DNA from: Diphasiastrum complanatum
Taxonomy: Eukaryota; Streptophyta; Lycopodiopsida; Lycopodiales; Lycopodiaceae
Direction: 5' to 3'
NCBI GenBank assembly: GCA_029204225.1
Contig: CM055102.1
Location: 12,009,939 to 12,073,938 of the forward strand
DNA: 64,000 bases
Shown: positions 11,501-23,900 of the stretch, one piece after another
How the letters are laid out: each line of letters starts with the position of its first letter
How positions within the stretch are numbered: the first letter of the stretch is position 1
Program-made: the position numbers and the translations under genes
Notes under the pieces: model-generated
The model's database searches: none
The model's input: the letters and a program-made list of their open reading frames with translations, nothing else
What the model was told of the DNA's origin: nothing

Positions 11501-14500
11501 TTTTTTTTTCCAGAAACCTCGTAGGATAGATGGGGGGAGGGTGGGCAGCTTGACTTAAACTCTGGAACTGTCATGCTAACATGATGGTACGCTTCTTAAT
11601 TATGTTAAAGGGTGGGGGCAAAATCAACTGGGAATTTTTGAACAGATTCACTTTTTTTCTGTTTCACAGCACCAGCTAAGCATTGGAAAGAAAGAGAACA
11701 ACCTGATACATGTCAACATGAAGGTTCTTTGAAGTTTAACAATTCTTTAGCATCAAAGATTCGAATCTCCTATTTCATATTCAAAAAAGTAGAATAGGTA
11801 CTATGCGGATGGTTTGTGTACAAAAGACTCTGCAATTCAAATTCTAGGTATTTGTTATGTTAACTCCTTTGGGTCTGTCAAAACGTTCAGGGAAAACTAA
11901 GATTTGATATATGCAAAAACTACCTTGGCATAGTAACTGCTCATTATCGATGCAGTGATTTGACAGGAAACGGAACACATTTCCATAGAAAAGTTTTAAC
12001 CTTAATAGAATCCAGCAGGCATTGTTGCCCCCAAACTGGACAACATTGTACCCGAAATACTCGGCAACCTACATAAATGAACTGCCCTTAATAAATGCTT
12101 TAATTCGATACCCATATTGCCCACAATTTTTTTTTTTAATTTTCTTTTGCAGAAACACGTTTCAGCGTTTCTGAACGCATTTCGAAACGCGTTTTCAGAG
12201 ACGCAGTGCAACTATGGTTGAGGCTGTAGGCATGCACATAGTAATATGAGAGGAAAATTTTCACGGAGATTTGGAATCTTGGTAATAGACAATGCCAGCT
12301 CAAAAGGAGCATGCAACTTGAGAGCTAAGGGTCTTGTTGGATCCTATGGAAATTTTGTTCATGGAATGCTCCATATTAGAGTAATATTAAAAACTTGGGT
12401 GATTGATTAAATTAAGTCATCTGGATCATATGAATTTTTGAGATTATAAATTGACTCAACTGGAAGTCTAAACTGGTGATCCCTAAGACTTGGATTAGTT
12501 GGATATGAAGAATATGGTTAAGGCATATACTAAAGGCTAAATGGACAAAAAAAACTTTCACAAGCATCGCTTGTTAGTAAGCATTCCGCCTTCGGGTGAA
12601 ATCACCATATGCTTGTGTACGAGAAAAGTTAAAATCATCCATGGTAGTACAAAGTGGAGAGTAAAAGTTCCAAAGGTGGTGAATCCCCTGTGGATTTAGC
12701 AAGAAAAGGCACATTAAGCATTAGGAAGTGTTTGATATACTCAAGGATTAAGCTTTAAACTGAAGTCAATAAATATACTCAAGATCCTGAAAACTATTTT
12801 GGTGTATCATAGATTTTCATAGGACTTCAAAACTCATGTTGGCACTTACTTTGGAGGACTTATGATATACTTGAGGATTAGCACAATATTGGTTGTACAA
12901 TGATGTTAGTGGAAATTGTTATATGATCTTCATCTTGCTGCCACTTCTCACTTATATGATTCTCATGACCTACTACATTTTAAAGTATTGCACCTTATTT
13001 CACACTTACAAAAGCTGATGCTCGACGTTTTCATCAGTGGTTGCTCTTGGAAAATGATCACACATAGAATAGCAGTGTAAGTATATTCACATACTCTCAA
13101 TGAGCAACAATTTAATAACATGGCTAAATTGGAAAGTTTTGTTGAAGGAGATAACTTGACCCTGGCAAGACTACCTTGCTTTTAGCTAACTATCCAGAGG
13201 ACTAAGCTGGCCATTTTCAAACCATTATGGGTGGGACAAGTTCTTCTATGTAGAGCTTCGTAATAAGCTTGTACCTCCTGATAGATTTGTAAACAGCAGA
13301 GCCATTATGACCCTCTTATAAGGTGTTTTGCTAATGTCAAGGTCAGTGCTCCTTGACATTCAACAAGTGAGTTTAGATTAAGTCATTAGACTTAATATTT
13401 ACTATTAGTTTGCATGACCTATTCTCTTCAAATTCTCTTTGTAAAGTACTTGTTTCTTGGCTTTTGATGTTTTGACACACTTTAAAATCATCATAGTGCA
13501 AAGAAGATTTTAAAATCATTCTAGGATATCCATTAAGATGGCAACATAATCATTTTGTATATTGAGTGCTGGTTTTTTCATCACCAAGACTTCAGGTTAC
13601 TGCAGACATAACACAAAAGTCCACCTTGTTGCCGGAGTACTTTGAAGGAGTTAAACGTGTTGTCAATGCAGCAGCTGTGATTGTTGGACCTAAAGAAGGT
13701 GACACTGCTGATAGACAGAAGTACTTCCAAGTAAGAGTTTGTTGTGAAAGTGTTCTATTTTTGGGAAGCTATGAGCACATTTGGAAATATAATTACTTGA
13801 TTAGTCACTGCAAGTAATATTAGCACAAATTTCTCATGCTGCTACATGATTGATATCACAGGGAATCAAGTTTTTCGATCCAGAGGTACGAGGTTTTGCA
13901 TTTTATAGTATTCAAGGTCAAGTTTACAAAGAGTATCATTTTTGACCAGAGTGGGAAAGCACATTTGCTTATGTTTATGGCGAGTACATTGATTTTTGAT
14001 TAGTTTGACAATAGATTTTACCAACTTTAGGATGTATATCATGGCAATCTTTATAAATGTGCATAAATTATTGCAGATTAAAGGTGACACACCTGAGACA
14101 GTTGAGTACTATGGCCTAAAAAATTTGATTGACGCTGTGAAAGATCACATTGGAGTCCGGGAGGGCAGGGCCCTTTTGTCATTTGGAGGTTAGTTATTTA
14201 TATATACGATTAATATATATTGGATGTGGAGAAAGAAAGATCTATTAACGACTTTTTCATGCCATAAGGCATACAAGACCAAACCGTACATCAGATAAGA
14301 TGGACCTTAGACAGACCAATGTCATCAAGCAACTTAACTAAAACAAACTAATAAACTAAGAAGAGAATTTTTAGAGGTAGGATTATATGGTACAAAGACC
14401 ACTTACAAGTTCAACAGGACATCTCTTCATTTCTCTAACTCCAACTCTATCTGAAAATTCAAACCCTCATTAGTAATAGGTTTAGATCTACAAATCTTGT

Positions 14501-14926
14501 AATGCCATCATGATATATGAGCCACTTTCCAGTTGTGATAGCTTCTTGTCTTGGCTTTTCATTCTTGCACTTGAGGTAAATTTTGGTGTCCCGCAGCTTC
14601 GATCTTTGTCCCAACAGTTCACGATGGTGAGAGACTGAATTGAAGCGTATGACTAGAGTATTTGGATCCTTCTTAGGCCACCAAGCAGTTTCCATACCTT
14701 TGTTGTGATGCTGAAGATTCTCTTCCAAAAATTTCTTAGCCTCTCCAACAACATCTTGGAGAATACCTCTAACTCTGGATTCTAGCTCACCAGTAGCACT
14801 CTAGCTAGCAGCCAATAGTGCACCACTAGCTGGTCACTAGAGATCAACAAGCTGCTGACTTAGAGCTTTGCCTCCATTTCCGAGCTAGCGATGGCAGCCA
14901 TGGACCCAAGGCAGAGTAGTGCCATC

Positions 14927-14976
<50 letters not shown>

Positions 14977-17900
14977 AAGAAGAAAGAAAGAAAGCTTTAT
15001 TAATGTCTTTTCCATGCCAAAAGGCATATAAGACTAAAAAGTACATGTCAAGTGTGTGGTAACCATGGGAGCATATAAAACGTCTCCAATATGTAATAAA
15101 GAAAAACATCTAGTACAACTAAAATAGCATATAAAACGTCTCCAATATGTAATAAAGAAAAACATCTAGTACAACTAAAATAGACACGTATGCGGTGTGT
15201 GTGCATATTGATCATATGTATCTATGTCAAGATGTCAAGACTGTGAAGCCTGTGCTGCTGCTGCTGCTGTGTTGATACTGTAAAAAGATGTAATGCAAGC
15301 CACAACATGAGAAAGTGCTAGAGCTTGCTGGCGTCGTCTGTGAGCATGAGCGTGTGTAGTAGTAGCACGTCTCTGTGTATGATGTCAGGTGATTTTGGTA
15401 GTAACATGATAGTGGGAAGTACACTGTCTCTGATCTCTATGAGCTATCATCCTCGTCGTCGTCGTAATCCTCCTCCGGCACTAGATCAAGCGATCTCCGC
15501 CTAGTAAAGAATGAAGTGATCAATGGCTGTGAGGTAGAATGCTGTGGTGTCCCGTATAAATCTCTCCGTAGTATGATCATCTCACCTATCATCAGAGCGA
15601 CACATCGTGGGTCCTCATAGGCCATGAGAGAGCGTAGAGTGGTAGGCATGTCTCGAAACAGTACATGGCATCGGAAGATAAAGTGCTCCTCAGACTCCAC
15701 CTCACCTAGAGAGCATAACTGGCAAATTCGCTCCTCTCTGGGAATACTATGACATCTCCCAGTCTCAATTGCTAGCTGATGAGATTTGACGATGACACTT
15801 CAAAAGGCGATAGATGGAGTCAAAGAGGAAGTAGAAGCTCGCGAACGCTATGACGATAATGGTGATTTGGAAAATGCTCTATTTACTCAGAAGAATAAAT
15901 CTTTGAAGAAGTCTAATTTTAAGAGGGAGTTGTCTAAGAAGAATGGAAATCGTTCAGACGAATCCAAGACAATTGATCGACAATTAGGAAAACAACAGAA
16001 AGATTCTGGTGATAGGAAGATTTGCAACAGATGCAAAAGATCAGGTCATACATAAGACAAATGCTGGTTGAATCCAAGCTTGATTGTATTCATTGTCATA
16101 AACGGGGTCATGCAGCAGTAGACTGTTGTCAAAATCCCAGGAACAAGGAGCAAAATCGAAGCAAACCTTCAGATTGAAATATTGTCGAAGACAAAGCAGA
16201 ATGCTCCAGAGCAGCAGAAGACAGGATGACAAGAAACTCAGCAGCATATGTTAGTGCTGATCTATGTTGTTCATCAAATTCAAAAATTCGAGAAGTAGTA
16301 CTTGATTCGGGAGCCACCTCATATTTTGTTTCCTCGAAACAAATTTTGTCTGACTACAAGAAGACGAATTCTTCGAGATTCATTATACTTGGAGATAGTT
16401 CTAAGCATGTAGTTAATGAAACTGGTGTATTGTGGTTAGACACGAATCAGGGTGACAAGAAACTGGAGGAAGTTCTCTACGTTCCTACTCTTGATAAAGA
16501 TTTTCTATTCGTAGCAAAGATAGTTGACACAGGAATGTCAGTAACCTTCACAAGGGACTCTTGTAAATTGTTCGATGAAGATTCTGATAACCTAGTTGCT
16601 AAAGGTAACAAAGAAGATAATTTGTATCACTTGAACATTCGAACTCGAATCGAACAAGCAAATCAAACTCAAGAATCGACAGATATTCTATGGCACAAGA
16701 GGTTATGCCACATGAACATGGAAGCCTTGTACCAAGTCAACAAGAGTCAGAGAATCGAAGGAATCGAAATCAAGAGTTGAGATATTCGAACTACCTGCGA
16801 ATCTTGTCTTAAAGGCAAAATGACTGACACCTTTCAGTAAAGATGTTTATAAAGCAACCAAGGTACTGGAAATTGTGCATTCAGATATTTGTGGACCATT
16901 CTGAGTATTGTCTTTAGGTGATGCAAAATACTTCATAATGTTTATTGATGACTTCAGAAATTTCGCTGTAGTATACTTTATTCGTACAAAATCAAAAGCT
17001 TTCAAGAAATTCGTTGAGTATACGAATTGGGCTGAGAAGCAGATAGGCAACAAGTTGAAGAAAATTCGCACAGATCGTGGAGGTGAGTACATTTTCAACG
17101 AATTCAAAACTTACTGTACTGATCGAGGTATTATGCATACGAAAACTGCATCATACAAACCTCAGCACAATGGAATTGCTGAATGAAGAAATCATACACT
17201 GATGGAAGCTGCTAGGTGCAGTGGCTACGTCAAATTATCTTCAGAACCGAATTCTGAAATCTCGAATACTGGATAAAACTCCTCACGAAATATGGTGGAA
17301 GTCCAAGCCAAATCTTGCTCATGTTTGGACATTCGGACTTGCAGTTTATATGCACATACCAGACAAATTGAGAAAGAAACTCGATGAAAAGACAGAACAA
17401 GGTTTTTTGGTAGGATTTGAGTTATATTCGTCATATTATCGAGTGTACATACCCGAAACTGGCAGAATAAAAGTATCGAGATGTCAAATTCGATGAGTCA
17501 AAGTACATAGCAGATAGTGACTTAGTCGGCTATGAAATTTTGAAGACTTATTATGGGTTGGTTACCAATGACAGAAGTAAAGCAAGCAGGTGTTAAACAA
17601 GAATTACCAGATTCAGAGGGAGTTCAAGATCGAGTACCTGAAAGACTCGAATCACCAGTTCGAATTCAAGCAGATCAGGTCAAACCCGAAAATGCAGAAT
17701 TGAATTCGAGACCTGTACAAACTGTGAGAAGATATGAAAGACAAAGAAAACCACCAGTAAGGTTTGGTCAGGATGTTTTAACAAATATAGCCATTGAATT
17801 TTGTGGCTTCACAGAGGAACCTCAAACATTCGAGGAAGCTATTGATGGACCAAATAAAGATCATTGGATTCAAGCGATGCAGGATGAAATGTCATCGATG

Positions 17901-20900
17901 TATATAAACAATGTATGGACACTTGCACCTATACCTGATGGAAGAAAACCAGTTAAATGCAAGTGGATCTACAAGATCAAAATAGGTCCTGATGGAGATA
18001 ACATCAGATACAAAGCAAGGTTGGTTGCAAACGGTTTTTCACAGAAATATGGGATCAACTACACTGATACTTTCTCACCAGTAGTCAAACAAACATCAAT
18101 TCGCTTGTTATTCGCTTATGCAGTGGCTCATGATCTCAAAATCCATATTGTGGATGAGAAAACTGCTTTCTTACATGCAGAATTAGAAGAAGATTTATTC
18201 ATGGATCAACCACTTGGTTTTATAAGCCAAGAATATCCAGAATTCGGATGTCACATGAATAAAAGCATCTATGGTCTGAGACAAGCAGCCAGACAATGGT
18301 ATAGGAAGAAGGACGAAGCACTATGTTCTTTAGGCTTCGAACCTTTATTTGCTGAATCGAATGTCTATATCAAACATGTCAAAGATGAAATTATCATTCT
18401 AGCTATTTATGTTGACGACACTCTTATCTTCTCAAGAAAAGATAAATGATTTCAGATGTCAAAAGAGACATTTCTGGAATATTTGAGATCGCTGACCTAG
18501 GAGAAGCAAAAGTCTATCTAGGCTTGAAGATCGAAAGAGACTTTGAAGGTGGCAAGTTGTATCTTCACCAACAAAAGTATACTCGGAAAATTATTGAAGA
18601 CTTCAACATGCTCGAATGCAAGGGTGTGCATACTCCCATGATACCTGGAACGATACCGAGCAAAGCAGATTGTCCGCAGACTCTCGAAGAAGAGAAGCGA
18701 ATGGCCAATACACCCTATCAAAGGCTGATTGGATCATTGTTGTATCTTGCAGACAACACCAAACTTGATATAGCATTTGCAGTATACAGGCTGAGCCAAT
18801 TTAATCAGAACCCAGGATCATTGCATTGGAAGTTAGCAAAAAGAGTAGTACAATATCTCCAAGAAACGAAAGACTATGGACTGTGTTATTCGAAGGAAGC
18901 TGGATTTCGTATCGAATCTTACAGTGACGCAAGCTGGGCATCCATGAAGGATGATAGCAAAAGTATTTCAGGAGGTTGTACTCTAGCATCTGGCGCAGCC
19001 ATACTTTGGATAAGCAAGAAGCAAACATCAGCAGCTCAATCTTCGTGTGAGGCCGAATAGCAGCTAAGATGGCAAACGAGCTGATATGGATCAAACAAAT
19101 GTTAGAAGGATTTGATGAAACTATTTCTGAACCTTATGTCTTACTAATGGATAACACTTCAACAATCTATCTTACGAAAGATCCTGCGTTTCATTCGAAA
19201 ACGAAGCATATAGCTATCAAGTATCATGTTATTCGAGACTTAGTCAAAAAGAAGATACTGAAGACAGTCTTCATACCTACAGAGGAAATGACAGTTGATA
19301 TCTTTACAAAGCCACTCAATAAAGCTTTGTTCAAGAAGCAGCGAAGAAGATTGGGGTTAATCCAACTGCCCACTGTGAGAGGGAGCTGTAGAACACCTCA
19401 ACAGACAAATCTCGGTTCTACCAACAAAGTGCACAGTTTAATTGACAAAGGCTGACAAACGAACTCAAACTCGAAACATTCTTATTCTTGTTGAAACTTG
19501 AAAGATTCGCGAACAATATCTTGTTGAAACTCGAAAGATTTGCGAACAATATCTTGTTGAAACTCGAAAGATTCGCGAACAATAAATTGTCGCGAAATAT
19601 TTTGATTCTTGTTCAAACTTGAAACTGTCAAATGTCGCGAACAAAAATCATTTGAGTCTGGAAATAGAACGTTTGTTGAATATCAACCGTCTTAACCGTT
19701 AGATCGTCTGTTACAAAAGGAAGAAGGCCAAAGACCTATCCTGTAACAATATAAATACATGTACACTACTCGTTGTAAACACACAACAAAGCAACAAGGC
19801 AGCAAGAGATGTATACTGAAGAATCAGAATCAGAATTATATAAATTCGACTCATCAAAGTTTCTCAATAGATGACTTTTCTTAGTTATTCTAAATGTCTA
19901 AAATCATCTATTACACTCACGCAATATATCTCTTAAATCCGCATGCTTTATTCAATCAATGTAGAAACTGCTCTATTAGTACATAGACCAGAATCAGACA
20001 CGATTGAAGACACTGATATTAGTTTGATTTATTCGAACTTTCATCATGTTCTCTGAAGGAGAATTCTCAATATTTTCCTATAGATCTGTAATCATGAAAG
20101 ACTGGCCCAATACGAAGAGCGGAGACCTGTACACCATGTCTCTGCCGCATATAGAGCCGTGGGGGTGACAATGGTATCAAAGAGGCGACACTTACTGCGA
20201 GCATCCTGGACGGACTTCCAGAAACAAAATCGCTCTAGCTGAACAAGGGAGGCATGTCGAGCAGCCTGTTTCATGCTAAAAATAGGACCTGAGAAAAGGA
20301 TCCCCAGGTATGTGTAGGAAGGGACCACCTCTAAAACTTGTCCACCCAAAGTAAGCTCCTGTCGTTGCATGAATGCTTGTGAAGTGTTGAAGACCATAAC
20401 CTTGGTCTTCCCAATGTTCACCCCTAGGCCCCATCTGGTGCAAAACTCATGCAGGCAGTCCAACTGTCGCTGGAGACCCTCTTTGGTTGGTGAGACCAAT
20501 ACCACATCATCGACATAAAGCAGGATAGCAATCAAGATGTCCCTAAGCTTGCAACCAGAACCACCACACTGTGTAATGACTCGCTCTAACTCATCAATAT
20601 ACAGGCCAAAGAGGACTGGTGAGAGGGACCAACCCTGCTTCACCCCAATAGTGCTCCAAATGTGATCGGATATGCCACTGCTATGCCGGAAACATCCCAG
20701 GACACGCTCATAAAGAAAGAAAGAAAGCTTTATTAACGTCTTTTGATGCCAAACGACATATAAGACCAAATAAATACATCTCAAGTATGATAGATACTGA
20801 AAGGAGCATGTAAATGTCTCCATAAACAAACAACAACTACTAGCTAAAATAATTGGTCTATCAAGACTAGATAAAAAACTCTAGAATCTCTCAAAAGCTC

Positions 20901-23900
20901 TAAAGTGTGTAGTAGCCAGGGAGCATAGTAACTCCACAAAAACAACTAAAGAAACATAATCTGAAATAGAAATATAGTCTGAAATACATAATGCCTACCA
21001 CTAAAACGATAACTACATCAAACAGAGTATATCCAAGAGATAGCATTGTATGTGATATCAGCTAAGACCACTGAAGAAGTCTGTGATACAAGGTCCCGAA
21101 GATGATACTGCAGTAGAGGATGGGTGTTGATGTCGTTTGTGTTGTCTTTGTGGGCACTGACTCTGTTTAGTATGGGACCTCTGAGGGCAAACTCTCCTGG
21201 TAACCGTAGGTGCTCGGACTATCGTAATACTTGAGGTTAGGCGTTGTCTTCGATCTGGATGAGCTAGGTCAATGTCGATGTCATCGTCTAAAACTGAGTC
21301 TGCTCGGGGACGACGACTAGTGAGAAAGTCCATAATATGAGGCTATGTATTACTATCCACTGAAGCATGGGCTCTCCGTAGTAGGGACATCTCGTATATC
21401 AGAAGGGCGACACACCTAGGATCCACATAAGTGATAAGAGAGCGTAAAGTGGGTGCATCTCTGAAAAGGCAATGATAACGTCCCCGAATCTCATAATAGG
21501 CCGAACATTTGAAAAGGAAATGCTCCTCCGACTCAATCTCTCTTAAGGAGCACATTTGACATAATCTGCCCTCACGTGGAGTACCCTGGTAACGGCCAGT
21601 CTCAATAGCAAGCTGGTGGGAAAAAATCCGAAACTGTCCAAGAGTAAACCGCAAACAGTGTGAGAGTCCATAGTCAAGGTAGTGTGCACGTATAGGAAAA
21701 CTTGCTCCATCAAACTCCAAAAAATATGCTCGATAGAAATCTGGCTTGACACTCAATTGCCCTTGCCAAGTATGTTGGATATTAGCCCGATAAATGAAAT
21801 GTCTAATGTACTCATGAGTGCCTGCTGCGAGATCAGAAACTGAAATACCAAATGTGCTCAAGAGGCGTGCAGCCTGAGAGTACTATGAGAAATGAACTCC
21901 ACTGTCATAGAGTAATCTCGAGGATGTGACTGCAAGGTAGGAATATCTGTCAAAAGGGAGAGTCAATACTCTCTGGATATATATAATGAGCCTAAAATCG
22001 GCATCCACTAAAATAGGAGGAACATCAAACTCAGTAGTGATAATCTGGTGTGGGACTGAGGGCAGCACCAGTAGAGGAATTGGAAAGAAGATTAATAAGC
22101 TTTTTTCCCTTATTCGTGTTATAGGTGCGTTTTTTTTATTGTGGAGGACCCTGCGGTATGTATGCAGGATAGCATGGATAGGGGGATTGACACTGGATAA
22201 CTGTTGATGAAGGAGAAGACACTCAGAGTCATACCAAGGTTGTTTAGGAGCACGGGTTTTATGTGAAAGAGAATTGGTTGGAGGTCGATGGGAAGGGAAA
22301 GCAATGTTGGATTTTAATGCTCAAGCCCAAATCCATTCAGTAATGAGCATCCTGGAAGTTGTATATACTTATACCAGAAAACTAGAAAAAGAAGGCTCGA
22401 ATTTTTAAGCAAAAGATCGAAATTAAAAAAAAAAAATCAAAATTTCTCGATACCGGATCGACTTGTATTTTCCAAGTCAGCTCTAGGAAACTGGAGCGAT
22501 AAAAGTCTGGTTTGACCCCCAAGGGCCCATGCCATGTCACTCAAGAATATGCTTGATAAATAACCCTCCTGATATACTGATGAGATCCCTCTGGTAGATC
22601 AGAGATATCAATGCCGTATATATGTAAGAGACGAGAAGCCTGGGAGTACCATGATAGCTGATGACCTTGATGATGAAGCTGCTAAGAAGAGACAAAAGCT
22701 ATATATGGATAACGTGAAGCCGGAAGACTCAACACTCTGTGGATGTATGTGATCAACCTGAAAATAGCCTCAACTCAAAGTGGAATAACAACAAACTCAG
22801 CAAGTATAATCTGGTGAGGAACAGATGGCTTGGACCTGATCATACGTGCAAGCATACTGATTTGTAGACAAGAAATGCTAGTCCACTCTGACTCGGGAAT
22901 CCCAGTGCACCGGGCCTCCATTGCATACATAGCTGTGGGTGTAACAATAGTGTCAACTAGGTCACACTTACTCGGGGCATCCCGAATGTGCTTCCTGAAA
23001 CAGAAACGCTTGAGACTAACCAACGAGGCATGACCCTTACGTAGTCTAGCTGTGGCGGCGCGTCTCATACTGAAAGCAGGGCCAGTGAAGGAAGTCCCCA
23101 AATAAGTGTAAGAGGATACCACGTCAAGTGGGTGTCCCCCTAGAAAGAAAGAAAGAAAGAAGCTTTATTAACGTCTTGAAGGCACCCATAGGTGCATAAG
23201 ACAATACATATGTACAAAGATGCATAGGAGCATCGTCAATGTGCAGACAGAAGAAAACTGTACATGAGAACTGAAGTAATGTAAACAATAAAACGCCCAC
23301 AACCTGGGCCAGGTAGGACTGATGACTAGGTACGTCGAGATGAAGGTTGTACTGGCTGTTTGCAACCCTGTCGCTGCATAAAGGTCCTGGAGGTATTAAA
23401 GATCATGATACGGGATTTCCTAGTATGCACAATATATATGACAGTATTGTTTTAGGTTATGTTGAGATTCTTAATGTTCCTTTTGGTTCGGTAAACCAAA
23501 TAAGTCTCCAAAGACCTGTAATGTATCTAACCGCTACAACCCCGCACCAGAAGAAGAAAGCAATGCCACATCATCAACATAAAGTAGAATGGAAATGAGT
23601 ATATCACCAAGCCTGCAGCATAAGAGAAAAAACTGGTAACTGTATGCGGACCATCCCGATAAAGACAATAATATCGACCACGTATCTCATAATAAGCTGG
23701 GCATCGAAGTAATAAGTGTGCCTCATCTTCAAGCTCGCGCATAGAACAGAGGCGACATAATCTATGCTCACGCGGGATATTCCAGCAGCGACTAGTCTCA
23801 ACAACAAGCTGATGGGAAGAGGTTTGTAGCTGTCCAATGGGGTAATGCAAGCCATATGGGAGCTTTTTAATAAGTTTGTATAACCTTATTCCCTTATTTG

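Larger units (their letters stand above)
6721..13595 (+). other. Intron 3 of the host gene (6.9 kb)
   Basis: The intron lies between exon 3 (ends LGPNINI) and exon 4 (starts VTADITQKS), phase 0. It is enlarged by at least four hAT-type non-autonomous elements between 7814 and 12216, annotated separately. The stretches 6721-7805, 8143-8688, 10487-11448 and 12225-13595 are AT-rich, and I recognise nothing coding in them. Confidence 0.85.
15786..20045 (+). mobile_element. 5'-truncated Ty1/Copia element (Copia-2) inside LINE L2
   Basis: The element carries gag, protease, integrase, RT and RNase H in Copia order on the + strand, followed by a polypurine tract and a 3' LTR. No 5' LTR is present: gag begins abruptly beside LINE sequence at 15786. 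LINE ORF2 flanks it on both sides, but about 500 bp of expected ORF2 between the flanks is missing, so insertion was accompanied or followed by deletion. The right edge is only known to lie between 19915 and about 20085. Confidence 0.8.

Noticed and set aside
14930-14994. GA tracts as CRISPR-like or regulatory repeats
   Set aside because: They are microsatellite tails of LINEs with no spacers; CRISPR does not apply to a plant genome.
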